Shown here piece after piece: positions 1 to 7,908 of a stretch of DNA of 64,000 nucleotides. Positions within the stretch are counted from its first letter, which is position 1. Each line of letters starts with the position of its first letter. The notes beneath the pieces were generated by a model. The model made no database searches. It saw nothing but the letters and a program-made list of their open reading frames with translations, and was not told the origin of the DNA. Source of the DNA: CAYMMX01 sp964391675 (GTDB lineage Bacteria > Cyanobacteriota > Vampirovibrionia > Gastranaerophilales > Gastranaerophilaceae); contig CAYMMX010000003.1 in NCBI GenBank assembly GCA_964391675.1, positions 62,001 to 126,000 on the forward strand, in the 5' to 3' direction. A program made the position numbers and the translations under genes.

Positions 1-870
1 GGAGAAGTTGCAGAAATAGAAGCAAGAGCAATTTATTCAAGTGAATTTTTACTTAAAAAAATTGTTCCTCATGATAAAAATGTACTTTACATTTTTATCA
101 CTCAATCAGGAGAAACAACCGATACCCTAAGTGCGTTAAATAAAGCAAAACAGCTTGGTGTAAGAACAATGTGTATAACAAATAAAGAAAATTCTACTGC
201 ATGGCTAACTTCCGATTATAGAATAAACTGTCACGCAGGTGAAGAAAAAAGTATTGCATCAACAAAAGCACTAACAGCTCAAATGCTTTGCCTTTATTTA
301 TTAGCCTTAAAATATGGACAAATGAAAAAACTTGATATAAATGAACACTTTAATCAGTTAAAATATTTACCTCAAATAATACAGGATTCTATTGATTTAG
401 AGGATAAAATAAAACCTTTTGCAAGGTTTTTATCAAAATATAAAGATATAGTTATAACTGCAGATGGTGTTTCTTATGCTCTTGCAAAAGAGGCTTGTTT
501 AAAAATTAAAGAAACATCATATATTAATGTAATGTCACATATTCTGGGTGAATTTATGCATGGACATCTTGCGGTGTTAAACAATAAAAAAAGTGTTTTA
601 GTTTATATTTCATCAGAAGAATTATCTTATTCTACAATAAAAAATTTAGAAAAAATTAAAAGAGATTATAATCCACCTATCTGTGTTATAGGAACATCAA
701 GTGAAAGAATAAACTCGACTTTTAACGTAGACTTAGAGGTTGAAGACAGCATATTAAAAATGTTTTCAAATGTTGTAATTATACAAATTTTAGCTCTAAA
801 GATAGCTGAAAAGCTTAACAAAAATGTAGATAAACCAAAAGGTTTAAAGAAAATAGTCACTGAAGTTTAA
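1..870 (+). CDS. glmS: GlmS-type glucosamine-6-phosphate synthase, isomerase part (5' truncated)
   Basis: The reading frame is open from the first base, so the N-terminus lies outside the window. What remains is a double SIS sugar-isomerase region. The first SIS motif reads ITQSGETTDTLSAL, followed by an ASTKALTAQ block. The residues equivalent to the catalytic Glu and His of GlmS are kept in KIKETSYI and in EFMHGHLAVL. The C-terminus ends in KGLKKIVTEV, matching the GlmS tail with its catalytic lysine. Two things are odd: the usual HGP is HGH, and EEKSIASTK replaces the usual EIGVASTK. A related SIS enzyme such as NagB-II deaminase therefore remains possible. Only the missing N-terminal glutaminase domain could settle this. 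In GlmS the product, glucosamine-6-phosphate, feeds peptidoglycan and lipid A synthesis. Confidence 0.7.
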   Translation, partial: GEVAEIEARAIYSSEFLLKKIVPHDKNVLYIFITQSGETTDTLSALNKAKQLGVRTMCITNKENSTAWLTSDYRINCHAGEEKSIASTKALTAQMLCLYLLALKYGQMKKLDINEHFNQLKYLPQIIQDSIDLEDKIKPFARFLSKYKDIVITADGVSYALAKEACLKIKETSYINVMSHILGEFMHGHLAVLNNKKSVLVYISSEELSYSTIKNLEKIKRDYNPPICVIGTSSERINSTFNVDLEVEDSILKMFSNVVIIQILALKIAEKLNKNVDKPKGLKKIVTEV

Positions 871-884
871 AAAGATAATAAATT

Positions 885-923
885 AAAAAGAGCAATTTTC
901 TTTAAAAGAAAATTGCTCTTTTT
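885..923. terminator. Bidirectional intrinsic terminator between glmS and dnaK
   Basis: A perfect inverted repeat (AAAAAGAGCAATTTTC, loop TTTAAAA, then the complement) carries an A-tract on one side and a T-tract on the other. It sits between two convergent genes, so it can stop transcription from both sides. Confidence 0.85.
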
Positions 924-940
924 GAATATAAGAATATAAT

Positions 941-2788
941 TTAGCTTTCTTTAGTATATTCAGCATCAATGACATCATCATCGGATGAAGATAAACTTTC
1001 ACTTTCAGAAGAACTGCTTTCAGAACTAGCACTTGAAGCTTCGCCTTCTTTTTGTACTTGTTCGTAAGCCTTTTGAGAAATTCCAAACATTGTTTGTTGT
1101 AATTCTTCAGAAAGTTTTTTTACTTCTTCTGTAGGTTTGTTTTCATCAAGGGCTTTTTGCAAAGCCTCTTTTTGTTCATCCAGTTTTGATTTGTCCGCAG
1201 AATCGATTTTTCCTTCAAAATCTTTAACTATTCTATCTGCAGATCCAATTAAACTTGATGCGTTATTTCTAGTTTCTGCTTCTTCTTTTTTAGCTTTATC
1301 TTCGGATGCATTAGCTTCTGCTTCTTTAACCATTTTATCAATATCATCATCAGAAAGATTACTTGAATTTGTAATAGTTATTTTTTGTTCTTTATTTGTT
1401 GCCTTATCCTTGGCAGAAACATTTACAATACCGTTAGCGTCAATATCAAAAGAAACTTCGATTTGCGGCAATCCTCTCATAGCAGGAGGAATACCATCAA
1501 GTCTAAACATCCCTAAAGATTTATTATCTTTTGCCATTGGTCTCTCACCTTGAAGCACATGAATATCAACCGCAGTTTGGTTGTTTTCTGCAGTTGAGAA
1601 TACTTGTGATTTAGAAACAGGAATAGTTGTGTTTCTTGGAACTAAAGCAGTTAAAACACCACCTAAAGTTTCAATCCCCAAAGTCAAAGGAGTTACGTCT
1701 AATAATACTATATCCTTAACTTCACCGGCAAGCACACCCGCTTGAACAGCTGCACCAACTGCAACAACTTCATCAGGGTTAACTGATTGGTTAGGCTCTT
1801 TACCTGTATAATCTTTTACTAAAGCCTGAACAGCAGGTATACGAGTTGAACCACCTACTAAAACAACTTCGTCAATATCTCCCTTGTTTAAGCCTGCATC
1901 TTTAATTGCTTGTTCTACAGGTTTTTTACATCTGTCTAATAAATCATGAGATAAATCTTCAAATTTAGCTCTTGTCAAAGAAATATCTAAGTGCTTAGGA
2001 CCATTTGCATCAGCTGTAATAAACGGTAAATTAATATTTGTTTCTACAACTGAAGAAAGTTCACATTTAGCTTTTTCTGCAGCTTCTTTAATACGTTGCA
2101 TTGCCTGTTTATCACTTCTTAAATCTATACCTTCAGATTTTTTGAATTCATCACACAACCAATTCATTACTTTTTCATCAAAATCGTCTCCGCCTAGATG
2201 AGTGTCACCTGAAGTTGATAAAACTTCGTGAACTCCGTCTCCGATTTCAAGAATTGAAACGTCGAAAGTACCACCACCAAGGTCAAATACTAAAACTTTT
2301 TCCGGTTTTTCTTTTTCCAAACCATATGCCAAAGCTGCTGCTGTTGGTTCGTTAACTATACGTAATACATCTAGGCCTGCAATTTTACCTGCATCTTTAG
2401 TTGCTTGCCTTTGAGCATCGTTAAAATATGCAGGAACAGTAATTACTGCTGATGTTACTTTTTCTCCTAAGTATGAGCTTGCATCATCTGCTAATTTTCT
2501 TAGAATCATTGATGAAATTTCTTGCGGAGTGTAATTTTTATCGTCAATTTTAACTTTATAATCTTCACCCATGTGTCTTTTAATTGAAGCAACTGTTTTA
2601 TCCGGGTTAAGAATTGCTTGACGTTTAGCTAATTGCCCAACTAATCTTTCTCCGGTCTTAGAAAAACCAACTATTGAAGGTGTTGTTCTTGCACCTTCAG
2701 CATTTGCGATAACAGTGGGTTTACCGCCTTCCATGACTGCTACTACTGAGTTTGTAGTTCCCAAGTCAATACCAATTGTTTTTGCCAT
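941..2788 (-). CDS. dnaK: Molecular chaperone DnaK (Hsp70)
   Basis: This is a cytosolic ATP-driven chaperone of 615 residues, close to the family norm. The N-terminus carries the ATPase signature GIDLGTTNSVVAV. The second signature, VFDLGGGTFDVS, is near residue 170, and the third, VVLVGGSTRIPAVQ, is near residue 315. The interdomain linker VLLDVTPL follows, then the substrate-binding domain and a helical lid. The tail is a Ser/Glu-rich stretch ending in DDDVIDAEYTKES, the usual acidic DnaK end. Neither grpE nor dnaJ is adjacent. No Shine-Dalgarno sequence is visible before the ATG. Instead the start codon directly follows a conserved leader element (2794-2915) that recurs upstream of the arsE-like gene, which suggests post-transcriptional or shared stress control. 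There is no complete CIRCE operator. Confidence 0.98.
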   Translation of the reverse strand: MAKTIGIDLGTTNSVVAVMEGGKPTVIANAEGARTTPSIVGFSKTGERLVGQLAKRQAILNPDKTVASIKRHMGEDYKVKIDDKNYTPQEISSMILRKLADDASSYLGEKVTSAVITVPAYFNDAQRQATKDAGKIAGLDVLRIVNEPTAAALAYGLEKEKPEKVLVFDLGGGTFDVSILEIGDGVHEVLSTSGDTHLGGDDFDEKVMNWLCDEFKKSEGIDLRSDKQAMQRIKEAAEKAKCELSSVVETNINLPFITADANGPKHLDISLTRAKFEDLSHDLLDRCKKPVEQAIKDAGLNKGDIDEVVLVGGSTRIPAVQALVKDYTGKEPNQSVNPDEVVAVGAAVQAGVLAGEVKDIVLLDVTPLTLGIETLGGVLTALVPRNTTIPVSKSQVFSTAENNQTAVDIHVLQGERPMAKDNKSLGMFRLDGIPPAMRGLPQIEVSFDIDANGIVNVSAKDKATNKEQKITITNSSNLSDDDIDKMVKEAEANASEDKAKKEEAETRNNASSLIGSADRIVKDFEGKIDSADKSKLDEQKEALQKALDENKPTEEVKKLSEELQQTMFGISQKAYEQVQKEGEASSASSESSSSESESLSSSDDDVIDAEYTKES

Positions 2789-2793
2789 TTTTT

Positions 2794-2915
2794 ACCATTA
2801 CACGAAACCACTTTGATTTCGCCCTTTCCATATTCACTGTATTACTATTAACTTATTGAATAGGCTTTACTAACATTAATGCACTCGTGACTATGAATTG
2901 TTTCCCTTTTATTAT
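2794..2915 (-). promoter_or_regulatory. Conserved leader element, copy A (upstream of dnaK)
   Basis: The stretch from 2789 to 3090 has no gene. Its dnaK-proximal part shares ordered blocks with 62200-62325. ACCATTACACGAAACC (2794-2809) is identical in both. A TTTC(C)ATATT block lies near 2825-2834. GGCTT(T)ACT.RCATTAATGCACTCG spans 2863-2887, with 14 bases perfectly identical. A CCCT-rich block follows at 2900-2910. The distance between the first and third blocks is 64 nt here and 65 nt in copy B. Read as minus-strand RNA, CGAAAUC and GGUUUCG form a 7-bp hairpin with a five-base loop just before the start codon. One pair is G-U here and C-G in copy B. The element is unlike any riboswitch I recognise. 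The rest of the gap, to 3090, is AT-rich with nothing clear in it. Confidence 0.65.
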
Positions 2916-3090
2916 CGGAATTTGTCACTTGTACTTGTTTGACTAGAAAACCTATTTTTATATTCTAAATTTAACACTGATTTTTTGTTTTTTATAAAAA
3001 ATAAACAAAAAATTAATAATCTTTAAATTATGAGCAATTTTTTTATTTAAAAAAACTTTAACAATATACAGTGCATAAGAGGATTTAAAT

Positions 3091-3921
3091 TTGGGTGATA
3101 TTCCTAAAATTGAAGAAATACCCTTAAATAAGGCTTTCGCTAAAAACGATAAAACTATGCGTATTGCTATTATTGATGATTTTACAAATAAATCTGTTTT
3201 CATTGATAACGACAATAATCCGGATATTTCTCATGGACAATTGGTAAAAAGATTTATTCAAGAAGGTTTACCAAATGCTCAAATTGAATCTCTGGATATG
3301 AATTCACCCCATAATATAAGCACACAGCTGGATTACATTTTAACAAATATAAAGAATGGCCAAAAGTATGATGCAATAAACTTATCGGCAGGAAATGATG
3401 CCAATATTGAATTATTATCACAAATTTTAGACGAAAAAATTACTCCTGAAAATCTTGCAAAAAATAAAGAACTAATAAGAAATTGGTACTATTCAATAGG
3501 TGATGATTGCGATAATAAAGACCTTGTGGAAATAAAAGAATCAATACAAAAATTAAGCGAAATAGCCTCCTGCGGAGTTCCAATATATGTCGCAGCAGGA
3601 AGAAATGACAAAAAAACATTCAATGTCATGACTTTAGCAGATAATGTAAATACTGTTGGGGCATTAAACTCACAAGGGGAAAAAACAGAACAATTAAAAG
3701 ACAATTCATTAATAAACAAGTGGGAATTAGGCGTTTTTGAAATTAAGAAAGTTAAAGACAAAGACAACAAGAAAGGTTTTGATTTTACAGGTGATGGTTC
3801 AATAGATGTCTATAACGATGAAACTTCATCATTATTAAAAACAAGAAATACTCAAATTATGTCAGGAACATCAATTTCTGCACCAAGAGTTCTCGTAAAA
3901 GATCTCCTTAAGAAAGAATGA
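3091..3921 (+). CDS. S8 family subtilisin-like serine protease (short, no signal peptide)
   Basis: The catalytic triad of the subtilase family can be traced. Asp29 lies in RIAIIDD, His48 in ISHGQLV and Ser261 in MSGTSISAPR. An oxyanion-type Asn is in YVAAGRND. At 276 residues it is a bare catalytic domain with no signal peptide and no inhibitory prodomain, so a cytoplasmic location is likely. The start is TTG: an AGAGGA sequence sits seven bases upstream and an in-frame stop lies just before it. The next in-frame ATG, at 3157, would leave only six residues before the Asp motif. A GDGSIDVYND stretch near residue 230 looks like a calcium-binding loop. The gene ends exactly where the convergent D-lactate dehydrogenase gene ends. 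Its physiological substrate is unknown. Confidence 0.8.
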   Translation: MGDIPKIEEIPLNKAFAKNDKTMRIAIIDDFTNKSVFIDNDNNPDISHGQLVKRFIQEGLPNAQIESLDMNSPHNISTQLDYILTNIKNGQKYDAINLSAGNDANIELLSQILDEKITPENLAKNKELIRNWYYSIGDDCDNKDLVEIKESIQKLSEIASCGVPIYVAAGRNDKKTFNVMTLADNVNTVGALNSQGEKTEQLKDNSLINKWELGVFEIKKVKDKDNKKGFDFTGDGSIDVYNDETSSLLKTRNTQIMSGTSISAPRVLVKDLLKKE

Positions 3922-4956
3922 TTATTTTATTACACTGTTTTGTATTTCTCCTTTAAAGAATTTTCTTATATTATTCATTGTTATATTTAAAATTCTTTCG
4001 TTAGCTTCTTTGGAATTGTAGGCTATATGTGGAGTTACAACCACATTATGTAATTTTAAAAGCCTGTCATTTAAAAGTGTTTGCCTTATGACATCATTTG
4101 TTAAATAATCAAAATCGAAAGATTTTTCCGGCTGTGTTAAGATGTTTTCGGCCTCCAAAACATCTAAACCGGCTCCCCAAATTCTATTTTCTGCAAGAGC
4201 GTTATATAAAGCTTTAGTATCTATTAATTCACCTCTGGCAGTATTTATTACTACAGCATTTTTTTTCATAAGATTAATTTTTTCTTCATTAATTAAATGA
4301 AAATTATCATTTGTTAAAGGTGAATGCAAGGATATTACATCGGATTGTTTTAATAAATCATCAAGGGGTAAATATTTAACACCATATTTTTGAACTAATT
4401 CTTCCCTTGGATAAATATCATAGGCTATGATGTTCATGTCAAAACCTTTTGCTATTCTTACTGCCTCTGCTCCAATTGCCCCTGTTCCTATAATACCTAT
4501 AGTTGCATTTTTAAGTTCAAATCCCATATAATTATCATCATAAGGACGTTCTTCTTTAAGATTTAAGGAAGCTCTTGTAACTTTACGCATTACATCAAGA
4601 ATTAATCCAAATGCAAATTCAGCAACAGTAACATTACCATACCCTAATGAATTAACAACAGAAATATTATTCTCTTTACAATAATCTATATCAATATGGT
4701 TAAAACCCACACTGCGAAGCGCTATTAGCTTTAAATTGGGAAACTGTTTTAATACATCTGCGCTTAAGCGGGAAAAAGTAAAACAAGAAATCACATCAGC
4801 TTGTTTTATTTCATCATTTAAAACAGTTTTGTCATCTAATCTTTCTGCAATTAATTTGCAATTACAACCTTTAGTGCAATTTGCTCCCTTTGAAATACAG
4901 TTTGATTTTAAAGCATCAGCTTCATTTTCTCTAACATCAAAAAATACTATGTTCAT
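3922..4956 (-). CDS. ldhA: D-lactate dehydrogenase (D-2-hydroxyacid dehydrogenase family)
   Basis: This is an NAD-dependent enzyme reducing pyruvate to D-lactate, a fermentative step that regenerates NAD. The Rossmann motif GTGAIGAEAV lies near residue 145, with Asp at the end of the following strand (IIAYD). The catalytic Arg is in NTARGELID, Glu in GLDVLEAE and His in TPHIAYNSKEA, as in the family. I place the start at the ATG at 4956, because AGGTGG lies six bases before it; a longer frame to 4983 has no such site. A cysteine cluster near residues 22-34 (CISKGANCTKGCNC) is unusual in this family and might respond to thiol or metal stress, but that is only inference. The gene is a single transcription unit next to a flavoprotein gene. 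Confidence 0.85.
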   Translation of the reverse strand: MNIVFFDVRENEADALKSNCISKGANCTKGCNCKLIAERLDDKTVLNDEIKQADVISCFTFSRLSADVLKQFPNLKLIALRSVGFNHIDIDYCKENNISVVNSLGYGNVTVAEFAFGLILDVMRKVTRASLNLKEERPYDDNYMGFELKNATIGIIGTGAIGAEAVRIAKGFDMNIIAYDIYPREELVQKYGVKYLPLDDLLKQSDVISLHSPLTNDNFHLINEEKINLMKKNAVVINTARGELIDTKALYNALAENRIWGAGLDVLEAENILTQPEKSFDFDYLTNDVIRQTLLNDRLLKLHNVVVTPHIAYNSKEANERILNITMNNIRKFFKGEIQNSVIK

Positions 4957-5034
4957 AATAATCCACCTGACCTTTTTAGTCATTTTAACTCAATTATTGT
5001 TAATAATTTATATTTCATAATATTTTTTTAATTA

Positions 5035-5661
5035 TTATCTTATAAAATTTGTCATTATTTTTTGTTCTTTTTCAGGTAAATTTTCTTTGTTTTGAGCTAT
5101 ACTATTTAGCAAAAATGCTATATTTTTACCCAATACTCTCATTATCTGAACACCTTCTTCATCTTGCAATACTTCTCCGGGAAGTCTTCCATGAATTACA
5201 TTCCAATAATTAGAAGATGCTATAAACATTTCACCCAAAGTAAAGTAATGATTTAAATGATCAAAAGTAGCAACTTCTCCCGAGCGCCTAACTGCTACAA
5301 CACTTGCGCCTACTTTATGCCTGAACAGTCCTCCATTAGCACTTGCTGTATAAAAAGTTCTATCCAAAAAACATTTCATTGTTCCGGCGATTGATGCATA
5401 ATAAACAGGAGAACCAATAATTATCCCATCAGCATCTTTCAGTTGCTGAATAATAGAATTAACCTCGTCATCAATAACACATCTTTCATTTTGATTTTTT
5501 GCACAACCGCCACATGCCAGACATCCCCTTATATTCTTATTCCCGACATGAATTATTTCGGTTTCAATCCCTTCTTTTTCTAATTGATCAGTAACCATCT
5601 TTAAAGCATGATATGTATTTCCTTCAGATTTAGGACTACCATTAATCGCAATAACTTTCAT
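5035..5661 (-). CDS. NADPH-dependent FMN reductase / flavodoxin-like iron-sulfur flavoprotein
   Basis: The protein has the flavodoxin-like fold of the FMN_red family. The N-terminal phosphate-binding loop is AINGSPKSEGNT. A cysteine-rich loop GCLACGGC lies near residues 49-56. GIIIGSPVYYASIAGTMKCFLDR follows, the usual flavin-contacting segment. The cysteine motif resembles archaeal and bacterial iron-sulfur flavoproteins, and some family members reduce quinones or chromate. The true substrate cannot be read from the sequence. I chose the ATG at 5661, preceded by AGAGG at five bases, over the GTG two codons upstream. The length of 208 residues is normal for the family. Confidence 0.8.
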   Translation of the reverse strand: MKVIAINGSPKSEGNTYHALKMVTDQLEKEGIETEIIHVGNKNIRGCLACGGCAKNQNERCVIDDEVNSIIQQLKDADGIIIGSPVYYASIAGTMKCFLDRTFYTASANGGLFRHKVGASVVAVRRSGEVATFDHLNHYFTLGEMFIASSNYWNVIHGRLPGEVLQDEEGVQIMRVLGKNIAFLLNSIAQNKENLPEKEQKIMTNFIR

Positions 5662-5775
5662 AAACACCTCTTTACAAAAATATAAATTTTTATTTCGTTA
5701 TAATAAATTTAAAACAAAAATGTATCAATTTAAAGAGTTGTTTTGTTTTATAATAAACGAAACTGGTATTGTGTA

Positions 5776-6660
5776 ATGATAAACAGTGTTAAAAGCCTTA
5801 ATAATTGGTCCTCATCGGCAAATTATACCGATAATTCTGTGCATGAAAAATCCGTTAATAAAAACAAAACCTCTTTTGGACATAGTGAAGAAAAATATAA
5901 ACCTCACCCGGTACGAGATTTATTTTTAAATTTAACAAGCGGCACAATCGGTTTAATAGGTTTTAACACTGTTCTTTGGTGGTTACAAGATTTTGTCAAC
6001 GGAAAAATCCTTGTAGGTAAAATTAATAAACATTTTACAGATAAAGTTAAAGATACAGAATTATTAAAAAATCTTGCTGGCAATATGGTAATAGAACATG
6101 GTCTTGATAAGGCGCCTAAAAAATTACATTTCTTTGAAGGGCTTGAAAACGATGCTTTTTATACACATACAGGAAGCAATTCAATTCTTCCAAACAGTGT
6201 TGTTGTAGGTAAAAAACAAGTTTCATCATTATTTCATGAGATAGGACACGCCGTTGAAGAAAATAATAAACCCTTCTTTAAATGGCTCCAAAGGGGAAGG
6301 GGGCATTATTCAATACTTGCTCTTGGTCTTTATGCACTACTTTCTCAAAATAAATCATCACAAAAAAATTATTATGACAATAAACCTAGCGGCATTACCG
6401 AAACTCTTTTAAGTAAAAGTAATACAATAATTCCTATTTTAGCTTTTTCTCCGGAATTAATAACAGAAGCAAAAGCATCATTAATAGGTCTTAAATCTTT
6501 AAAAAATCAAATTGGGAATTCTTCCCAATTATATAAAAACATAAGTCGCTCATATCTTACATGTTTTATGACGTATTTATTTATTCCTGTAAGTATAATA
6601 TTAATGGATTCATTACAAAGAAGTGCACAAAAAAGAATGTATCAAAATAAATACTATTAA
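5776..6660 (+). CDS. Predicted membrane zinc metallopeptidase with HEIGH motif
   Basis: I do not recognise a named family. The protein has a Ser/Asn-rich N-terminus, then a hydrophobic helix near residues 50-75. A LFHEIGHAVEE motif at about residues 152-162 is a perfect HExxH zinc site. Two or three further hydrophobic helices follow, the last near the C-terminus (CFMTYLFIPVSIILM). A Glu in ITEAKASL, about 73 residues after the second His, is a plausible third zinc ligand as in membrane M48-type peptidases. No Shine-Dalgarno is seen before the ATG at 5776. A TTG frame from 5743 runs through a likely TATAAT box (5749-5754), so the ATG is preferred. Function as a membrane protease is inferred from the motif alone. 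Confidence 0.6.
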   Translation: MINSVKSLNNWSSSANYTDNSVHEKSVNKNKTSFGHSEEKYKPHPVRDLFLNLTSGTIGLIGFNTVLWWLQDFVNGKILVGKINKHFTDKVKDTELLKNLAGNMVIEHGLDKAPKKLHFFEGLENDAFYTHTGSNSILPNSVVVGKKQVSSLFHEIGHAVEENNKPFFKWLQRGRGHYSILALGLYALLSQNKSSQKNYYDNKPSGITETLLSKSNTIIPILAFSPELITEAKASLIGLKSLKNQIGNSSQLYKNISRSYLTCFMTYLFIPVSIILMDSLQRSAQKRMYQNKYY

Positions 6661-6786
6661 GTTTTGTTAAGTTAAATATTGTTCTATTGCTCAATTATAT
6701 CAATAATTTTGCAATTTATATATATTTTTTATGTAGTATTTAGCACTTTTTTCTATAAAAAAGTTTTTATATATATACAGGAGATA

Positions 6787-6816
6787 ATGATTATAAAAGT
6801 AATAATAAAGGAGTAA
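6787..6816 (+). CDS. Possible nine-residue leader peptide of the ribbon-helix-helix gene
   Basis: AGGAG lies three bases before an ATG that opens a nine-codon frame, MIIKVIIKE. Its last codons AAG GAG TAA form the ribosome-binding site of the next gene, which starts four bases after the stop. This arrangement would couple translation of the regulator to the leader. It could be chance in an AT-rich region. Confidence 0.35.
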   Translation: MIIKVIIKE

Positions 6817-6820
6817 GACT

Positions 6821-7009
6821 ATGGCAAGAGTTTTGATTTCAATGCCTGAAGAATTTTTAAGCAAAATTGATCAGGTTGCAGATGGTGAAAATCGTTCACG
6901 TTCAGAATTAATTAGAGAAGCATTAAGGACTTATATCCACAAAAATAGAGTTCGTGACAATGCAGTGGCAACAAAGAATGCTAGTATTTTAGAGGCGTTA
7001 TTAGACTAA
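6821..7009 (+). CDS. CopG/ribbon-helix-helix DNA-binding protein
   Basis: This is a 62-residue protein with the RHH fold. A short beta strand (ARVLISMPEE) makes DNA contact, followed by helix LSKIDQVAD, the N-R-S-R-S turn and helix ELIREALRTYIHKN. Such proteins dimerise and bind operators, either as autonomous repressors or as antitoxins. No toxin gene is adjacent: downstream is only a terminator, so a stand-alone regulator is more likely. A strong AAAGGAG lies seven to eight bases before the ATG. A candidate leader peptide precedes it. The target operator is not evident in this window. Confidence 0.85.
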   Translation: MARVLISMPEEFLSKIDQVADGENRSRSELIREALRTYIHKNRVRDNAVATKNASILEALLD

Positions 7010-7063
7010 TTACGAAATTATGGGGAATGGTAACAAATAAGGAATTGGATTAAAGGTTTAGGG

Positions 7064-7090
7064 AAAAAAGCGAGCACTGCTCGCTTTTTT
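7064..7090. terminator. Intrinsic terminator after the RHH gene and response regulator
   Basis: AAAAAAGCGAGC, a three-base loop and GCTCGCTTTTTT form a symmetric GC-rich hairpin flanked by an A-tract and a T-tract between convergent genes. It can serve both strands. Confidence 0.9.
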
Positions 7091-7106
7091 ATTTGCATAT
7101 TTTTTA

Positions 7107-7775
7107 TTAAACTAAACCTTCTTTAAGAGCCTTGACAGCAGCCTGTGTTCTATCATCAACAACCATTTTCTGAATTATATTACAAACATGTGCCTTTGCA
7201 GTATGTTCGCTAATTGTCAATGCTTTTGCAATTTCGTTGTTGGATTTACCGTCAACAACTAATTTTAAAACTTCATATTCCCTTTCTGTTAAATTAGAAT
7301 GCTGTGCTTTAAAATTTGCTCTGGATAAATGTCTTTGAGGTATAATACCTGCATTTTTTTCTCTGATTATAGGTGCAACTTTGGGATCAAGCCATATAGC
7401 TCCATCTTTAACCGTTTTTATTACCATCATTAATATTTCTGTATTAATATCTTTCATTACATAAGCATTTGCTCCTGCTGTCAAAGAATCCATTACTTCT
7501 TGCTCAGAAATATGAGATGTAAGCATGATTATACGAACATTTTCAAACTGATCTAAAATCCTTTTTGTTGCCTCAATCCCGTTAATATCAGGCAAGCCTA
7601 TATCCATGAGAACCACGTCGGGTTTATGTATCCTTACCTTTTCTATAGCTTCTTTTCCGCTTTGTGCTTCAGCAACAATAGTTATTTCAGGATATCCTTC
7701 AAATAAAGATTTCAATCCTACTCTCATTAACTTATGGTCTTCAACAATTAATACTTTTACAGTATCGTTTAACAT
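7107..7775 (-). CDS. NarL/FixJ-type response regulator (REC plus LuxR HTH), orphan
   Basis: The receiver domain occupies residues 7-120. It has acidic residues in VEDH, a phosphorylatable Asp in VVLMDIGLPD near residue 57, a Thr in IMLTSH and a Lys in YVMKDIN. The LuxR-type helix-turn-helix spans about residues 155-220 (LTEREYEVLKLVVDGKSNNEIAKAL, then SEHTAKAHV). No histidine kinase is adjacent, so its partner is elsewhere. A GGGAGG site lies six bases before the ATG. The closest homologues by overall look are NarL-group regulators of Cyanobacteria and Firmicutes. The regulated process is unknown. The neighbouring porin gene on the same strand is a natural candidate only by proximity. Confidence 0.93.
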   Translation of the reverse strand: MLNDTVKVLIVEDHKLMRVGLKSLFEGYPEITIVAEAQSGKEAIEKVRIHKPDVVLMDIGLPDINGIEATKRILDQFENVRIIMLTSHISEQEVMDSLTAGANAYVMKDINTEILMMVIKTVKDGAIWLDPKVAPIIREKNAGIIPQRHLSRANFKAQHSNLTEREYEVLKLVVDGKSNNEIAKALTISEHTAKAHVCNIIQKMVVDDRTQAAVKALKEGLV

Positions 7776-7800
7776 AATATCCTCCCTTTACAAAAAACAG

Positions 7801-7826
7801 TTTAACCCCCTTTTTCGGGGGTTAAA
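7801..7826 (-). terminator. GC-rich hairpin after the porin gene
   Basis: TTTAACCCCC and GGGGGTTAAA pair around a six-base loop. On the minus strand it is followed by CTGTTTTTTG. It lies between the porin stop and the response-regulator start, where it would end porin transcripts. Confidence 0.7.
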
Positions 7827-7854
7827 TTGTATAAATCCATAAAATCAGGGACAA
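7826..7854 (-). promoter_or_regulatory. Predicted promoter of the response-regulator gene
   Basis: On the minus strand TTGTCC (7849-7854) and TACAAT (7826-7831) are separated by exactly 17 bases. The -10 box abuts the terminator stem, so the transcript would start inside the hairpin sequence. Confidence 0.55.
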
Positions 7855-7908
7855 TATTATTACGTTATCAGTATGAATATTTATTTTATATGTAAAATAA
7901 AATCAAAA

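Noticed and set aside
1137..1553. Open frame of 138 codons antisense to dnaK
   Set aside because: It follows the codon pattern of dnaK on the other strand, has no ribosome-binding site and no recognisable protein features.
2874..2887. GAGTGC (minus strand) upstream of dnaK as a CIRCE operator for HrcA
   Set aside because: Only the GAGTGC half is present. The partner TTAGCACTC nine bases away is missing, and the same bases belong to the leader element also found before the arsE-like gene.
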